Source: Streptomyces omiyaensis (GTDB lineage Bacteria; Actinomycetota; Actinomycetes; Streptomycetales; Streptomycetaceae). From it: a stretch of DNA of 64,000 nt. The notes below the pieces were generated by a model. The model worked only from the letters and a program-made list of their open reading frames with translations, ran no database searches and was not told where the DNA came from. This document shows, piece by piece, positions 53,547 to 63,346 of the stretch. The DNA lies in the NCBI RefSeq assembly GCF_014650895.1, contig NZ_BMVV01000016.1:124001-188000 (forward strand). Direction: 5' to 3'. The translations under genes were made by a program, and so were the position numbers. Positions within the stretch are counted from its first letter, which is position 1. The number at the start of each line of letters is the position of its first letter.

Positions 53547-55018
53547 ACCACTCCGCCGCCGGCGCCGCCCCGGAGCGGCAGGCCCCGCCGGGGGACGGCC
53601 GGCTCCCGGACGAGGTCCTGGACGTCCCCTTCGACGGCGGGCGGTCGGGCGACGCGCCCCTCACCTGGGGTCAGCGCGCCCTCTGGCACGCGATCGGCAG
53701 GACCGCCCCCCACGACCACTACTTCAACCTCGGCAGGGTCCTGCCCCTCGCCGACCGGGGCGCCCCGGTGGACACCGCCCGCCTCCGCACGGCGCTGTCC
53801 GCCCTGCTGGTGCGGCACGAGGCGCTGCGCACGCGGGTGGTGACCGAGGGCGGCGAGCCGGCGCAGCGGCTGCACGCGGAGGGGCGGGCGGAGCTCGTCG
53901 TGCGCGACGAGCCCGACCCGGACCGGGCCGGGGAGACGGCCGCGGCGCTGCTGGCGGAGCTGTCCGGGCACCGGTTCGGCTACGCGGAGGAGTGGCCGGT
54001 GCGGCTGGGCGCGGTGCGCAGCGGCGGGCGGATCACCCACGCGGTGCTCGCCCTGTGCCACCTGGCCGCCGACGGGCACGCCGCGGAGGTCCTCGTACGG
54101 GACCTCCGGCTGCTGGTGCGGCGCGGGGCGGCGGGGCCGGTCAGTCCGGAGACCCCGCTGGACCTCGCCCGGCACCAGCACGGTCCGGCCGGGCGCCGGG
54201 CGAGCGAGGCGGCGCTGGCGCACTGGGAGCGCGGGCTGGCGCAGGTGCCGCCGACGATGTTCGCGGAGCGGGTGGCGGAGCCGCTCCGGCCGCGCTTCTG
54301 GACGGGCCGGCTGGTCTCGGCGGCCCTGCCGCGCGCCGTGGACGCGGTGGCGGTCGCGCACGGGGTGAGCGGTTCCACGGTGCTGCTGACCGCTGCCGCG
54401 GCGCTGGTCGCGGCCGGCCAGGGGCACCGGGCCGCCGCGGTGATGCCGATCGCGGGCAACCGGGCGGCGGAGCGGCGGCGGACCCTGGTCAGCACGCTGT
54501 CGCAGGACGCGCTGTTCGTCCTGGCGCTGCCGGACGACCCGGCGGGCGAGGCGGTCTTCACCGACCTGCTGGCCGGGGCGTGGCCCGCCGCGCTGGCCGG
54601 CTACCGGGCCGCCGCCTACGATCCGGTCGGCTGGGACGCCCTGCTGGAGCGGGCGGCCCGCGAGCGGGGCGCCGAGGTGCACCCGTACTGCTGCTTCAAC
54701 GACATGCGCCTGGTGGACCGGGCCGCGGCCACCGGCCCGGCGCCCACGGCCGCGGAGCTGGCGGAGCTGCGCCGCCGCACCGTCCTCGACTTCCCCGCGA
54801 CGCAGGAACGGGTGGCCTGCCGCTACTGCCTCCACCTGACCGGCGACGCGGCCGCGCTGACCGTCACCCTCACCGCCGACACGGCCTACCTGCCGCCGGA
54901 GGCCGTCCACGCCCACCTGCGGGGCATCGAGGAGGTCGTGGTCGCGTCCGCCGCCGGCAGCCCGCCGCCGCTCTCCCGGCTGGCCGGGCTCCTCGCGGGA
55001 CCGGAGGCCCGCCGGTGA
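53543..55018 (+). CDS. Stand-alone condensation-domain protein with CHxxxDG motif
   Basis: 491 residues, ATG 53543 (ATGA overlap). The fold is that of NRPS condensation domains: an N-terminal LTWGQRALWHAI, ALLVRHEALRTRV, the active-site region LALCHLAADGHA, and the later bridge and DFPATQERVACRYCLHLTGD. In the catalytic motif the first His is Cys172, while the catalytic His173, Asp and Gly are kept, so acyl transfer may still work. It could attach the acyl group, form an ester or amide with a soluble partner, or be non-catalytic. Confidence 0.88.
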   Translation: MNHSAAGAAPERQAPPGDGRLPDEVLDVPFDGGRSGDAPLTWGQRALWHAIGRTAPHDHYFNLGRVLPLADRGAPVDTARLRTALSALLVRHEALRTRVVTEGGEPAQRLHAEGRAELVVRDEPDPDRAGETAAALLAELSGHRFGYAEEWPVRLGAVRSGGRITHAVLALCHLAADGHAAEVLVRDLRLLVRRGAAGPVSPETPLDLARHQHGPAGRRASEAALAHWERGLAQVPPTMFAERVAEPLRPRFWTGRLVSAALPRAVDAVAVAHGVSGSTVLLTAAAALVAAGQGHRAAAVMPIAGNRAAERRRTLVSTLSQDALFVLALPDDPAGEAVFTDLLAGAWPAALAGYRAAAYDPVGWDALLERAARERGAEVHPYCCFNDMRLVDRAAATGPAPTAAELAELRRRTVLDFPATQERVACRYCLHLTGDAAALTVTLTADTAYLPPEAVHAHLRGIEEVVVASAAGSPPPLSRLAGLLAGPEARR

Positions 55019-56925
55019 GCGCCGGGCGGGTGCCCCGGCCGCTCGCCCACGCCGACACGACGTCCTGCGCGCAGGGCGGGCGGATGCGGTTCCGCGTGGC
55101 GGCGGGCGACGGGGGGCGGTTCCGGGGCCGGGTGGTCGTCACGGACGTGGTGGCGGAGCGGGTCGTGGCGGAGGCGGGCGTCACGGGGCCGGGCTGGACG
55201 CTCGACGTGCCGGAGGCGTGGCCGAGTTCGCTGTACCGCGCGTCCTTCCACGACGCCCGTCCCGAGACCCCCGCGCCGGAGCGGGACGCCGAGCACGAGG
55301 TGTGGTTCGTCGTGCGGGCCGCGCGCCCCGGCGTCTCCTCGCCCGTGCTCGTCTCGGTCCCCTTCCCGACGTGGCGGGCCTACCACCGGGCGGGCGAGCC
55401 CGGCCGGAGCATCTACTACGCGGAGCAGCCCACCCGCGCGGCCCGGGTGTCCCTCGCCGCGCCGGGCGGCGGGCCGCCGCCGGAGCGGTGGGAGGAGCCA
55501 CTGCTGCGCTGGCTGCACCGGACCGGGCGCCCCGTGGAGTACTGCTCCGGCTTCGACCTGCACGACGGGGCCGGTCTCCTCGCGCCGTACCGGCTCCTGG
55601 TGGTGAACGGGCACGACGAGTACTGGACGGCGGAGATGCGCGACTCCGTCGAGGGGTTCGTGCGGCGCGGCGGGAACCTCGCCGTCTTCGCCGGCAACAC
55701 GGCCTGGTGGCAGATCCGGCTGGAGGACGGGGGCCGCACGATGGTCTGCCACCGCGACGCCGCCGCCGACCCGGTCGCCGCCGTGGACCCGGCGCGGGCG
55801 ACCGTCGAGTGGTCCAGTTCCCCGGTCGACCGGCCGGAGAACACGATGACCGGCGTCAGCTTCCGGCAGGGCGCCGGGGCGTGGGGCGACGGCATGGCGC
55901 TGATCGGCCGCGAGGCGTACACGGTCCGCTTCGCCGGCCACTGGGTCTTCGAGGGCACCGGCCTGCGCGACGGGGACGCCTTCGCGCGCGGGGCGCTGGG
56001 GTACGAGACGGACGCGGCGGAGCTGGACTGGTCGGCCGGGGTGCCGCGGGCCACCGGCCGCGACGGGACGCCCCGGTCGTTCGCCGTGCTCGCCACCGCC
56101 GACCTGCGGCACTGGCGGACGTACGGGCAGGGCGGCTGGGCGACCATGGGCGTCTTCCGCGCCGGGGCGGGCACCGTCTTCAACGCCGCCACCATCAACT
56201 GGGGCCGCGCGCTGCACGATCCGGCGGTCGACCGCGTCACGCGCAACGTCCTCGACCGGCTCTCGGGCGCCGTCCCGGCCCCGCGCTGGCACACCGTCGG
56301 CCCGGCGCCCGGGCTGCGGGCGCTCGCCGCGTGCGAGGGGCTGCTCTTCGCCGTGGCCGGGGACGGCCGGACGCTGCTCCACCGCGAGCCGTCCGAGCAG
56401 AACCTCCCCTGGACGCCGTGCCCGCCCGCCGACGGCTCCCCGTCGCCCGAACTGCGCTGCCTGACCGCGCCGCGCGAGGCCTCCCACCCGATGCCGCTGG
56501 CCCTGCTGGCGGTCACCGGGGACGACCGGCTGGTGCACCGGGCACCGGTGCCGGGCCCCGCCCCGTGGCTCCCGGCGGGCCGGGTGCCGGCGGGGACGAC
56601 GGCCCTGGCGATGTGCGACAACAGCCTGTTCGCGGTGACGCCGCACGACGACACCCTCCACGGGCGCCGGGCCGGCGACTTCGACGCGCCGTGGCGACGG
56701 CTGGGCCCGGCGGGCAAGGCGTCGGCCCTGACCGTCCTCGGGGCTCGGCTCCACGCGGTGACCCCCGACGGCCTCCTCGGCCGCCCGCCCGTCCTCGCCG
56801 ACGCGCCGTTCGCACCCGCCACGCCCCCGGTCCCCTTCCCGCCGGCACGGGCCCTCGCGGCGTACGCGGGCCGTCTGCTGGCGGCGACCGAGGACGACCG
56901 GCTGATCAGCCATCCGGGGGTGTGA
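55015..56925 (+). CDS. N,N-dimethylformamidase large (beta) subunit-like protein
   Basis: 636 residues, GTG 55015 (GTGA overlap). Residues about 30-430 match the DMFase-beta core: SVPFPTWRAYH, YYAEQPTRAARVS, LLRWLHRTGRPVEYCSGFDLHDG, VNGHDEYWTAEMRDSVEGFVRRGGNLAVFAGN, ENTMTGVSF. About 440-636 add a repeat domain (LLFAVAGDGRTLLHR, SLFAVTPHDDTLHGR) like a small propeller. The characterised enzyme is an iron-dependent amidase with a small alpha subunit; no alpha-subunit gene is seen here. As the last gene of the NRPS operon it may hydrolyse or form an amide in the product or a precursor. Confidence 0.82.
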   Translation: MSAGRVPRPLAHADTTSCAQGGRMRFRVAAGDGGRFRGRVVVTDVVAERVVAEAGVTGPGWTLDVPEAWPSSLYRASFHDARPETPAPERDAEHEVWFVVRAARPGVSSPVLVSVPFPTWRAYHRAGEPGRSIYYAEQPTRAARVSLAAPGGGPPPERWEEPLLRWLHRTGRPVEYCSGFDLHDGAGLLAPYRLLVVNGHDEYWTAEMRDSVEGFVRRGGNLAVFAGNTAWWQIRLEDGGRTMVCHRDAAADPVAAVDPARATVEWSSSPVDRPENTMTGVSFRQGAGAWGDGMALIGREAYTVRFAGHWVFEGTGLRDGDAFARGALGYETDAAELDWSAGVPRATGRDGTPRSFAVLATADLRHWRTYGQGGWATMGVFRAGAGTVFNAATINWGRALHDPAVDRVTRNVLDRLSGAVPAPRWHTVGPAPGLRALAACEGLLFAVAGDGRTLLHREPSEQNLPWTPCPPADGSPSPELRCLTAPREASHPMPLALLAVTGDDRLVHRAPVPGPAPWLPAGRVPAGTTALAMCDNSLFAVTPHDDTLHGRRAGDFDAPWRRLGPAGKASALTVLGARLHAVTPDGLLGRPPVLADAPFAPATPPVPFPPARALAAYAGRLLAATEDDRLISHPGV

Positions 56926-56985
56926 GAAGGGGTACGCGAGAAGCGTCCCCGCCCCCGGCCCCTCCCCGACCGTCCCCGTCCCTCG

Positions 56986-58701
<1,716 letters not shown>

Positions 58702-58792
58702 CGCACGTCCCCTTCCGCCACCCGCCCGAACGTCCCTGCGCCCACCACGCCCCTCCGAACGGAGCGGGCCCTCACCCGTACGGTAGTCAACG

Positions 58793-58813
58793 GCCCGGCC
58801 CTGAGGGGCGGGC
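58793..58813 (-). repeat. Terminal hairpin downstream of tnpB
   Basis: 58793-58802 pairs with 58804-58813 with one mismatch. With the neighbouring GTTGAC on the minus strand it resembles the transcription-downstream end of IS605 elements and the 3' scaffold of omega RNA. Confidence 0.55.
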
Positions 58814-58865
58814 TTGGAGGTGGCGTCCAGCCGGCTGCTGGATGGGCTCCTCCGTCCAGACACCC

Positions 58866-60032
58866 CTAGGGGGTGGCAGGGACGCGTGACTCACGCCCCG
58901 CGGTCCACACGGTCTCGCCCTTGCGTGCGATGTTGTGGGACGCGTTGTCGTCCGCGTGGGACAGGAACCCGCAGGCTCGGCACGCGAACGCCGCCTGACC
59001 GACCCGGTTCTTCCGGTCGATGTGGCCGCACCGGGAGCATTGCCGGCTGGTGTACGCCGGATCGACGTACACCAGCGGCACCCCGGCCCGCTTCGCCTTG
59101 TACTCCACGAAGGCGGCGAGCCGGCGAAAGCTCCACGAGTGCAGAGAGGTCCGCTGGTCCTTGCGGAGCCGTACCCGGTCACGAATCCCTGTGAGGTCTT
59201 CGAGGGCGATGCCCCGGCCGGTGCGTTCAGCGGTGGTGACGATGGTCTTGGAGACGATGTGGTTGACGTTGGCGGCGTGCCGGGCCTCTTTGCGTGAGCG
59301 CTTCTTGAGGAGGCGCTTCGCGGACTTGGTGCCCTTGGCTCGGAGCTTGCGGCGCAGTTCGAGCTGCCGGGCCCGGTACCGGTTCAGCCCCCGGCCGGCC
59401 GCACGATAGCCGGTCGAGGTCGTGGCGATGTTGACGATGCCGAGATCCACGCCGACGAAGCCGTCCGGCTCGTAGGGATCCGGCTCGGGAAGGTCGCAGA
59501 CGGCGACCAGGTAAAACACACCATCGCGCTCGACCAGATCGGTCTCGCCCTTGCGATGCTCGCGCAGCATCTTCAGCGCGTCCGGCGCGCACGTGAACCT
59601 GACGCCCTTGAGCCGCCCCGCCACGGTCCAGATGGACACGGTCTGCACGTCGTACCGCCACGACAGACATCGGTCGTCGTACGGCTGCGCAGCCCCGGGC
59701 CGGAACGCGATCGGCTTCGACTCCGCCTTGACGCGGCGCCTGCTGCCGGGTTTGCCGAGGTTCCCGGCGCGGATGTTCGCCTTCAGCGTGGTGTAGGCGT
59801 CACGCGTCTTCTTGATGACGTGCTGGGCGGCCTGCGCCCCCAGTCCCCGCGTCTTCAACTCGGCGTAGGTGTGCTTGCGCAGCTCGTACTCGCGCGGCAC
59901 ACCGCGCTCGAACACCACACCGGACACCCAGTTGGCGGCCTCGTTGACCGCCCGCAACGTCGCCGACAGCGCGGCGGCCTGACCGGCCTCCGGCATCAGC
60001 TTCACCTGCGCCACGAGTTTCACGCAGGCCAT
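58866..60032 (-). CDS. tnpB: RNA-guided nuclease TnpB (IS605 family)
   Basis: 388 residues if ATG 60032 is used; the frame is open further but the added sequence is outside the family. It has the N-terminal helical part, then the RuvC-like nuclease: Asp in GVDLGIVNIA, Glu in ALEDLTG, Asp in HADDNASHN, and a zinc ribbon C-x2-C...C-x2-C (CSRCG, CRACG). All three catalytic acidic residues are present. TnpB uses an omega RNA from its own element end to cut DNA next to a short TAM. The upstream ATTACGATGG stretch is AT-rich, unlike its neighbours. Confidence 0.93.
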   Translation of the reverse strand: MACVKLVAQVKLMPEAGQAAALSATLRAVNEAANWVSGVVFERGVPREYELRKHTYAELKTRGLGAQAAQHVIKKTRDAYTTLKANIRAGNLGKPGSRRRVKAESKPIAFRPGAAQPYDDRCLSWRYDVQTVSIWTVAGRLKGVRFTCAPDALKMLREHRKGETDLVERDGVFYLVAVCDLPEPDPYEPDGFVGVDLGIVNIATTSTGYRAAGRGLNRYRARQLELRRKLRAKGTKSAKRLLKKRSRKEARHAANVNHIVSKTIVTTAERTGRGIALEDLTGIRDRVRLRKDQRTSLHSWSFRRLAAFVEYKAKRAGVPLVYVDPAYTSRQCSRCGHIDRKNRVGQAAFACRACGFLSHADDNASHNIARKGETVWTAGRESRVPATP

Positions 60033-60056
60033 CGTAATAAAGTTGATCCACATCAC

Positions 60057-60082
60057 CATGTCGGGAGCAGGACCCCGACATG
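60057..60082 (-). repeat. Hairpin at the 5' end of the IS605-type element
   Basis: CATGTCGGG (60057-60065) pairs perfectly with CCCGACATG (60074-60082), as at the left ends of IS605 elements. Confidence 0.55.
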
Positions 60083-60271
60083 CACGGAGACTGCAAGCCC
60101 TCCACGCCCCTGTGGTCTTCACCACCCGGGACCGGCGCCGGTCCTTCACCGACGGGATTCTTGTGGGCTGTGAGGAGACCGTGCGGGCCGTGTGCGCCGG
60201 CAGGACCCCCGCTCCGCTCCCCCGTGTGGTCACGGCGGTATGGTCCCGGCCCGGCGGGGTAACGGAGGCCC

Positions 60272-62233
60272 ATGGCACCCGACGACGCTTCCGCCGCCGC
60301 GAGCGGCTCCGTACGGCCCGAGCTCGACGTCAGGGCCCTGGCGAGGTTCCTCGACGGCGAGTACGCCGGGGTCCGCGACCTCGTCCGGACCAATCTGGCG
60401 GCCCATTCCTCCGTCCTGGAGGACGCCGAGCGGCTCGACCGGGACGCGTTCCGCGAGCGGGTGCGCGACATCGCGGTCGAGATGGCCGGGACCGGCCAGA
60501 CCGGGATGGGCTTCCCGGCGGCGTACGGCGGCGGGGACGACATCGGCGCCTCGGTGGCGGCCTTCGAGACCCTCGCCTTCGGCGACCTGTCGGTGCTGGT
60601 CAAGGTGGGGGTGCAGTTCGGTCTGTTCGGCGGCGCGATCCTGCAGCTGGGCACCGCCCGCCACCACGACGCCTACCTGGCGGACCTGGTCGCGGGCCGG
60701 CTGCTGGGCTGCTTCGCGATGACCGAGACCGGGCACGGCTCCCACGTGCAGGCGCTCGGGACGGTCGCCCGCTACGACGCCGCCGCCGGGGAGTTCGTCG
60801 TCACCACCGAAGGCGACGCGGCCCGCAAGGACTACATCGGCAACGCCGCCCGCCACGCCGAGCTCGCGGTCGTCTTCGCCCAGCTGGAGGTGGGCGGCGA
60901 GGCGCGCGGCGTGCACGCGCTGGTGGTGCCGCTGCGCTCCGGCGGCGAGGTCGTGGAGGGCGTGGAGATCGAGGACGACGGCCTCAAGATGGGCCTCAAC
61001 GGCGTCGACAACGGCCGCATCCGCTTCCGCGGCGTCCGCGTCCCCCGCGAGGCGCTCCTCAACCGCTTCGCCGACGTCACCCCCGACGGCACGTACGTCA
61101 GCTCCATCGACAACCCCAACCGCCGCTTCTTCACCATGGTCGGCACGCTCGTCCAGGGCCGGGTCTGCGTCGGCGGCGCCGGGGTGGGCGTGGCCAAGGT
61201 CGCGCTCACCCTCGCTGTCCGGTACGCCGAGCGCAGGCGCCAGTTCGAGGCGTCCCCGGGCGCAGGGGAGCAGCTGCTGCTGGACTACGGGCTGCACCGG
61301 CGCCGGCTGCTGCCGCTGCTCGCCCGCACGTACGCGCTCCACTTCGCGCAGGACACCGTGCGGGGGCAGCTCCACGCCGTCTTCTCCGGCCGTGACGAAT
61401 CCCCTCAGGCGCGCCGGCGCCTGGAGTCGCGGGCGGCCGGCACGAAGGCGCTCGGCACCTGGCACGCCACGCGGACCGTGCAGGAGTGCCGCGAGGCGTG
61501 CGGCGGCGCCGGATACCTGGCGGTGAACCGCTTCGCCGCCCTCAAGGCCGACAGCGACGTCTTCACCACCTTCGAGGGCGACAACCACGTCCTGCTCCAG
61601 CTCGTGGCGAAGGGCCTGCTCACCGACCACGCAGGCGAGTTCGAGGACCTGGACCAGTTCGGCGTGGTCCGCTACGTGACCGGCCTCGCGGTCGAGGCCG
61701 TCATCGAGAAGACCTCCGCCCACAAGCTCCTGGAACGGGTCCGCGACCTGCTGCCCGGGGGCGACCAGTGGGACCGGGAGGCCGGGCTGCTGGACCCGGA
61801 GTACCAGCTGGCCATGATGCGCTACCGGGAGGAGCACATGCTCGCCGGCCTGGCCCGCCGTCTGAAGGCGGGCGTCGACCGGGGGCGCGACCCCGGCGCG
61901 GTGTTCTCGTCGGTGCAGGACCACGTGATCGCGCTCGCCCACGCGCACATGGAGCGGCTGGTCCTGGAGTCGTTCACGGAGGCGCTCGGGGCCCACCCCG
62001 AGGGCGGCAACAAGGTCGCGCTGGGCCTGCTGCGCGACCTGTACGCCCTGTCGACGATCGAGGCGGACCGGGCGTGGTTCATGGAGCACGGCCGTCTGAC
62101 CGTGCAGCGCTCCAAGGCGATCAGCCGCGAGGTGAACGACCTGTGCCGCAGGGTGCGCCCGTTCGCCGTCGGCCTGGTCGACGCCTGGGGCGTCCCGCCG
62201 CAGGTGCTGCGGGCACCGGACCTGCTGGGATGA
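60272..62233 (+). CDS. Acyl-CoA dehydrogenase/oxidase family flavoprotein
   Basis: 653 residues from ATG 60272 (CGGAGG upstream). It is longer than an ordinary acyl-CoA dehydrogenase and has the layout of acyl-CoA oxidases: N-terminal helical domain, FAMTETGHGSHVQAL (FAD/substrate), KMGLNGVDNGRIRFRGVRVPREALL, VQGRVCVGGAGVGVAKVAL, TFEGDNHVLLQ, then a second C-terminal helical domain. It would oxidise an acyl-CoA at the alpha-beta bond, using oxygen or ETF as acceptor. It lies just beyond the TnpB element and outside the NRPS operon, so a role in making the starter acid is possible but not supported by position. Confidence 0.9.
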   Translation: MAPDDASAAASGSVRPELDVRALARFLDGEYAGVRDLVRTNLAAHSSVLEDAERLDRDAFRERVRDIAVEMAGTGQTGMGFPAAYGGGDDIGASVAAFETLAFGDLSVLVKVGVQFGLFGGAILQLGTARHHDAYLADLVAGRLLGCFAMTETGHGSHVQALGTVARYDAAAGEFVVTTEGDAARKDYIGNAARHAELAVVFAQLEVGGEARGVHALVVPLRSGGEVVEGVEIEDDGLKMGLNGVDNGRIRFRGVRVPREALLNRFADVTPDGTYVSSIDNPNRRFFTMVGTLVQGRVCVGGAGVGVAKVALTLAVRYAERRRQFEASPGAGEQLLLDYGLHRRRLLPLLARTYALHFAQDTVRGQLHAVFSGRDESPQARRRLESRAAGTKALGTWHATRTVQECREACGGAGYLAVNRFAALKADSDVFTTFEGDNHVLLQLVAKGLLTDHAGEFEDLDQFGVVRYVTGLAVEAVIEKTSAHKLLERVRDLLPGGDQWDREAGLLDPEYQLAMMRYREEHMLAGLARRLKAGVDRGRDPGAVFSSVQDHVIALAHAHMERLVLESFTEALGAHPEGGNKVALGLLRDLYALSTIEADRAWFMEHGRLTVQRSKAISREVNDLCRRVRPFAVGLVDAWGVPPQVLRAPDLLG

Positions 62234-62293
62234 GGGCCGCGCGGCGGGTTCCCCTGGTGGCGGCGGCACGGATCAGAGGGTAGGGGTGGAGAC

Positions 62294-63280
62294 GTGGACG
62301 ATCGGGAATCATCGCGGCCGGAGGCCGAGGACCTGCTGGCGGGGCTGAGCGTGGACGACCGGCGGCCGGAGCAGCCGGTCCTGCTGGACTCCTCCGGCGC
62401 GCCGATCCGCACCTGGCGGGAGAACTATCCGTACGAGCGCAAGCTCCGCCGCGCGGAGTACGAGCGGGCCAAGCGCATCCTGCAGATCGAGCTGCTGAAG
62501 CTCCAGCGCTGGGTGAAGGAGACCGGGACCCGGCTGGTGGTGATCTGCGAGGGGCGGGACGCGGCGGGCAAGGGCGGCACGATCCAGCGGTTCACCGAAC
62601 GGCTCAATCCGCGCGGGGCGCGGATCGTGGCCCTGGACAAGCCGACCGAGCGGGAGGCGGGGCAGTGGTACTTCCAGCGGTACGTCGCCCACCTGCCGGC
62701 GGCCGGCGAGATCGTCTTCTTCGACCGGTCCTGGTACAACCGGGCGGGCGTCGAGAAGGTGATGGGGTTCTGCACCCCGGAGCAGTACGCGCTGTTCCTG
62801 CGCCAGTGCCCCGCCTTCGAGGCGATGCTCGTGGCGGACGGGATCCTGCTGGTGAAGTTCTGGTTCTCGGTCTCGCGGGCCGAGCAGCGGACCCGGTTCG
62901 CGATCCGGCAGGTCGATCCGGTGCGCCAGTGGAAGCTGTCGCCCACGGACCTCGCCTCGCTCGACCTGTGGGACGCGTACACGAGCGCGAAGGTCGAGAT
63001 GTTCCGGGCGACCGACACCGACGCCGCTCCGTGGACGGTGGTGAAGAGCAACGACAAGCGGCGGGGGCGGCTGGAGGCCATGCGCAGCCTGCTGTGGGGC
63101 ATCGACTACGCCAGCAAGGACGAGGAGGCGGTCGGCCGTCCCGATCCGCTCATCGTCGGTGCCGCGGACACGCTGCTCGAGGACGGCGAGCAGCCCTCCG
63201 ACCTGTCCCCCACCCCTCTGGCGGGGCGGCCGTACGGGCCCGGCCTGCACCCCGAGCCCCCGGACCGCGGGGCCTCGTGA
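62294..63280 (+). CDS. ppk2: Polyphosphate kinase 2 (PPK2)
   Basis: 328 residues, GTG 62294. It is a single-domain PPK2 with Walker A EGRDAAGKGG, the lid/acidic residues RFTERLNPRGA, Walker B IVFFDRSWYNR and EQRTRFAIRQVDP. Such enzymes use polyphosphate to phosphorylate GDP or ADP, or make polyphosphate. The N-terminal ~35 residues are acidic and variable. A 26-bp palindrome follows the stop. Confidence 0.94.
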   Translation: MDDRESSRPEAEDLLAGLSVDDRRPEQPVLLDSSGAPIRTWRENYPYERKLRRAEYERAKRILQIELLKLQRWVKETGTRLVVICEGRDAAGKGGTIQRFTERLNPRGARIVALDKPTEREAGQWYFQRYVAHLPAAGEIVFFDRSWYNRAGVEKVMGFCTPEQYALFLRQCPAFEAMLVADGILLVKFWFSVSRAEQRTRFAIRQVDPVRQWKLSPTDLASLDLWDAYTSAKVEMFRATDTDAAPWTVVKSNDKRRGRLEAMRSLLWGIDYASKDEEAVGRPDPLIVGAADTLLEDGEQPSDLSPTPLAGRPYGPGLHPEPPDRGAS

Positions 63281-63288
63281 CCGCGCGT

Positions 63289-63314
63289 CCGCCCGCGGCG
63301 CGCGCCGCGGGCGG
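63289..63314. terminator. 26-bp perfect palindrome between convergent genes
   Basis: 13-bp arms 63289-63301 and 63302-63314, between PPK2 and the PI-PLC-like gene. Directly after it (63312-63345) comes a G-rich decamer repeat (GGGTGCGGGT type) up to the stop codon of the minus-strand gene. Confidence 0.65.
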
Positions 63315-63346
63315 GTGCGGGTGGGTGCGGGTGGGTGCAGGTGGGT

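Larger units (their letters stand above)
58785..60090 (-). mobile_element. IS200/IS605-type element (TnpB only)
   Basis: Limits are approximate: hairpin at the right end of the tnpB transcript (58793-58813), tnpB, and hairpin at the other end (60057-60082). No Y1 transposase tnpA is present, so it could move only with a TnpA in trans. The stretch 58790-58900, running from the 3' end of tnpB to the end hairpin, is where the omega RNA that guides TnpB would be encoded. Confidence 0.65.
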
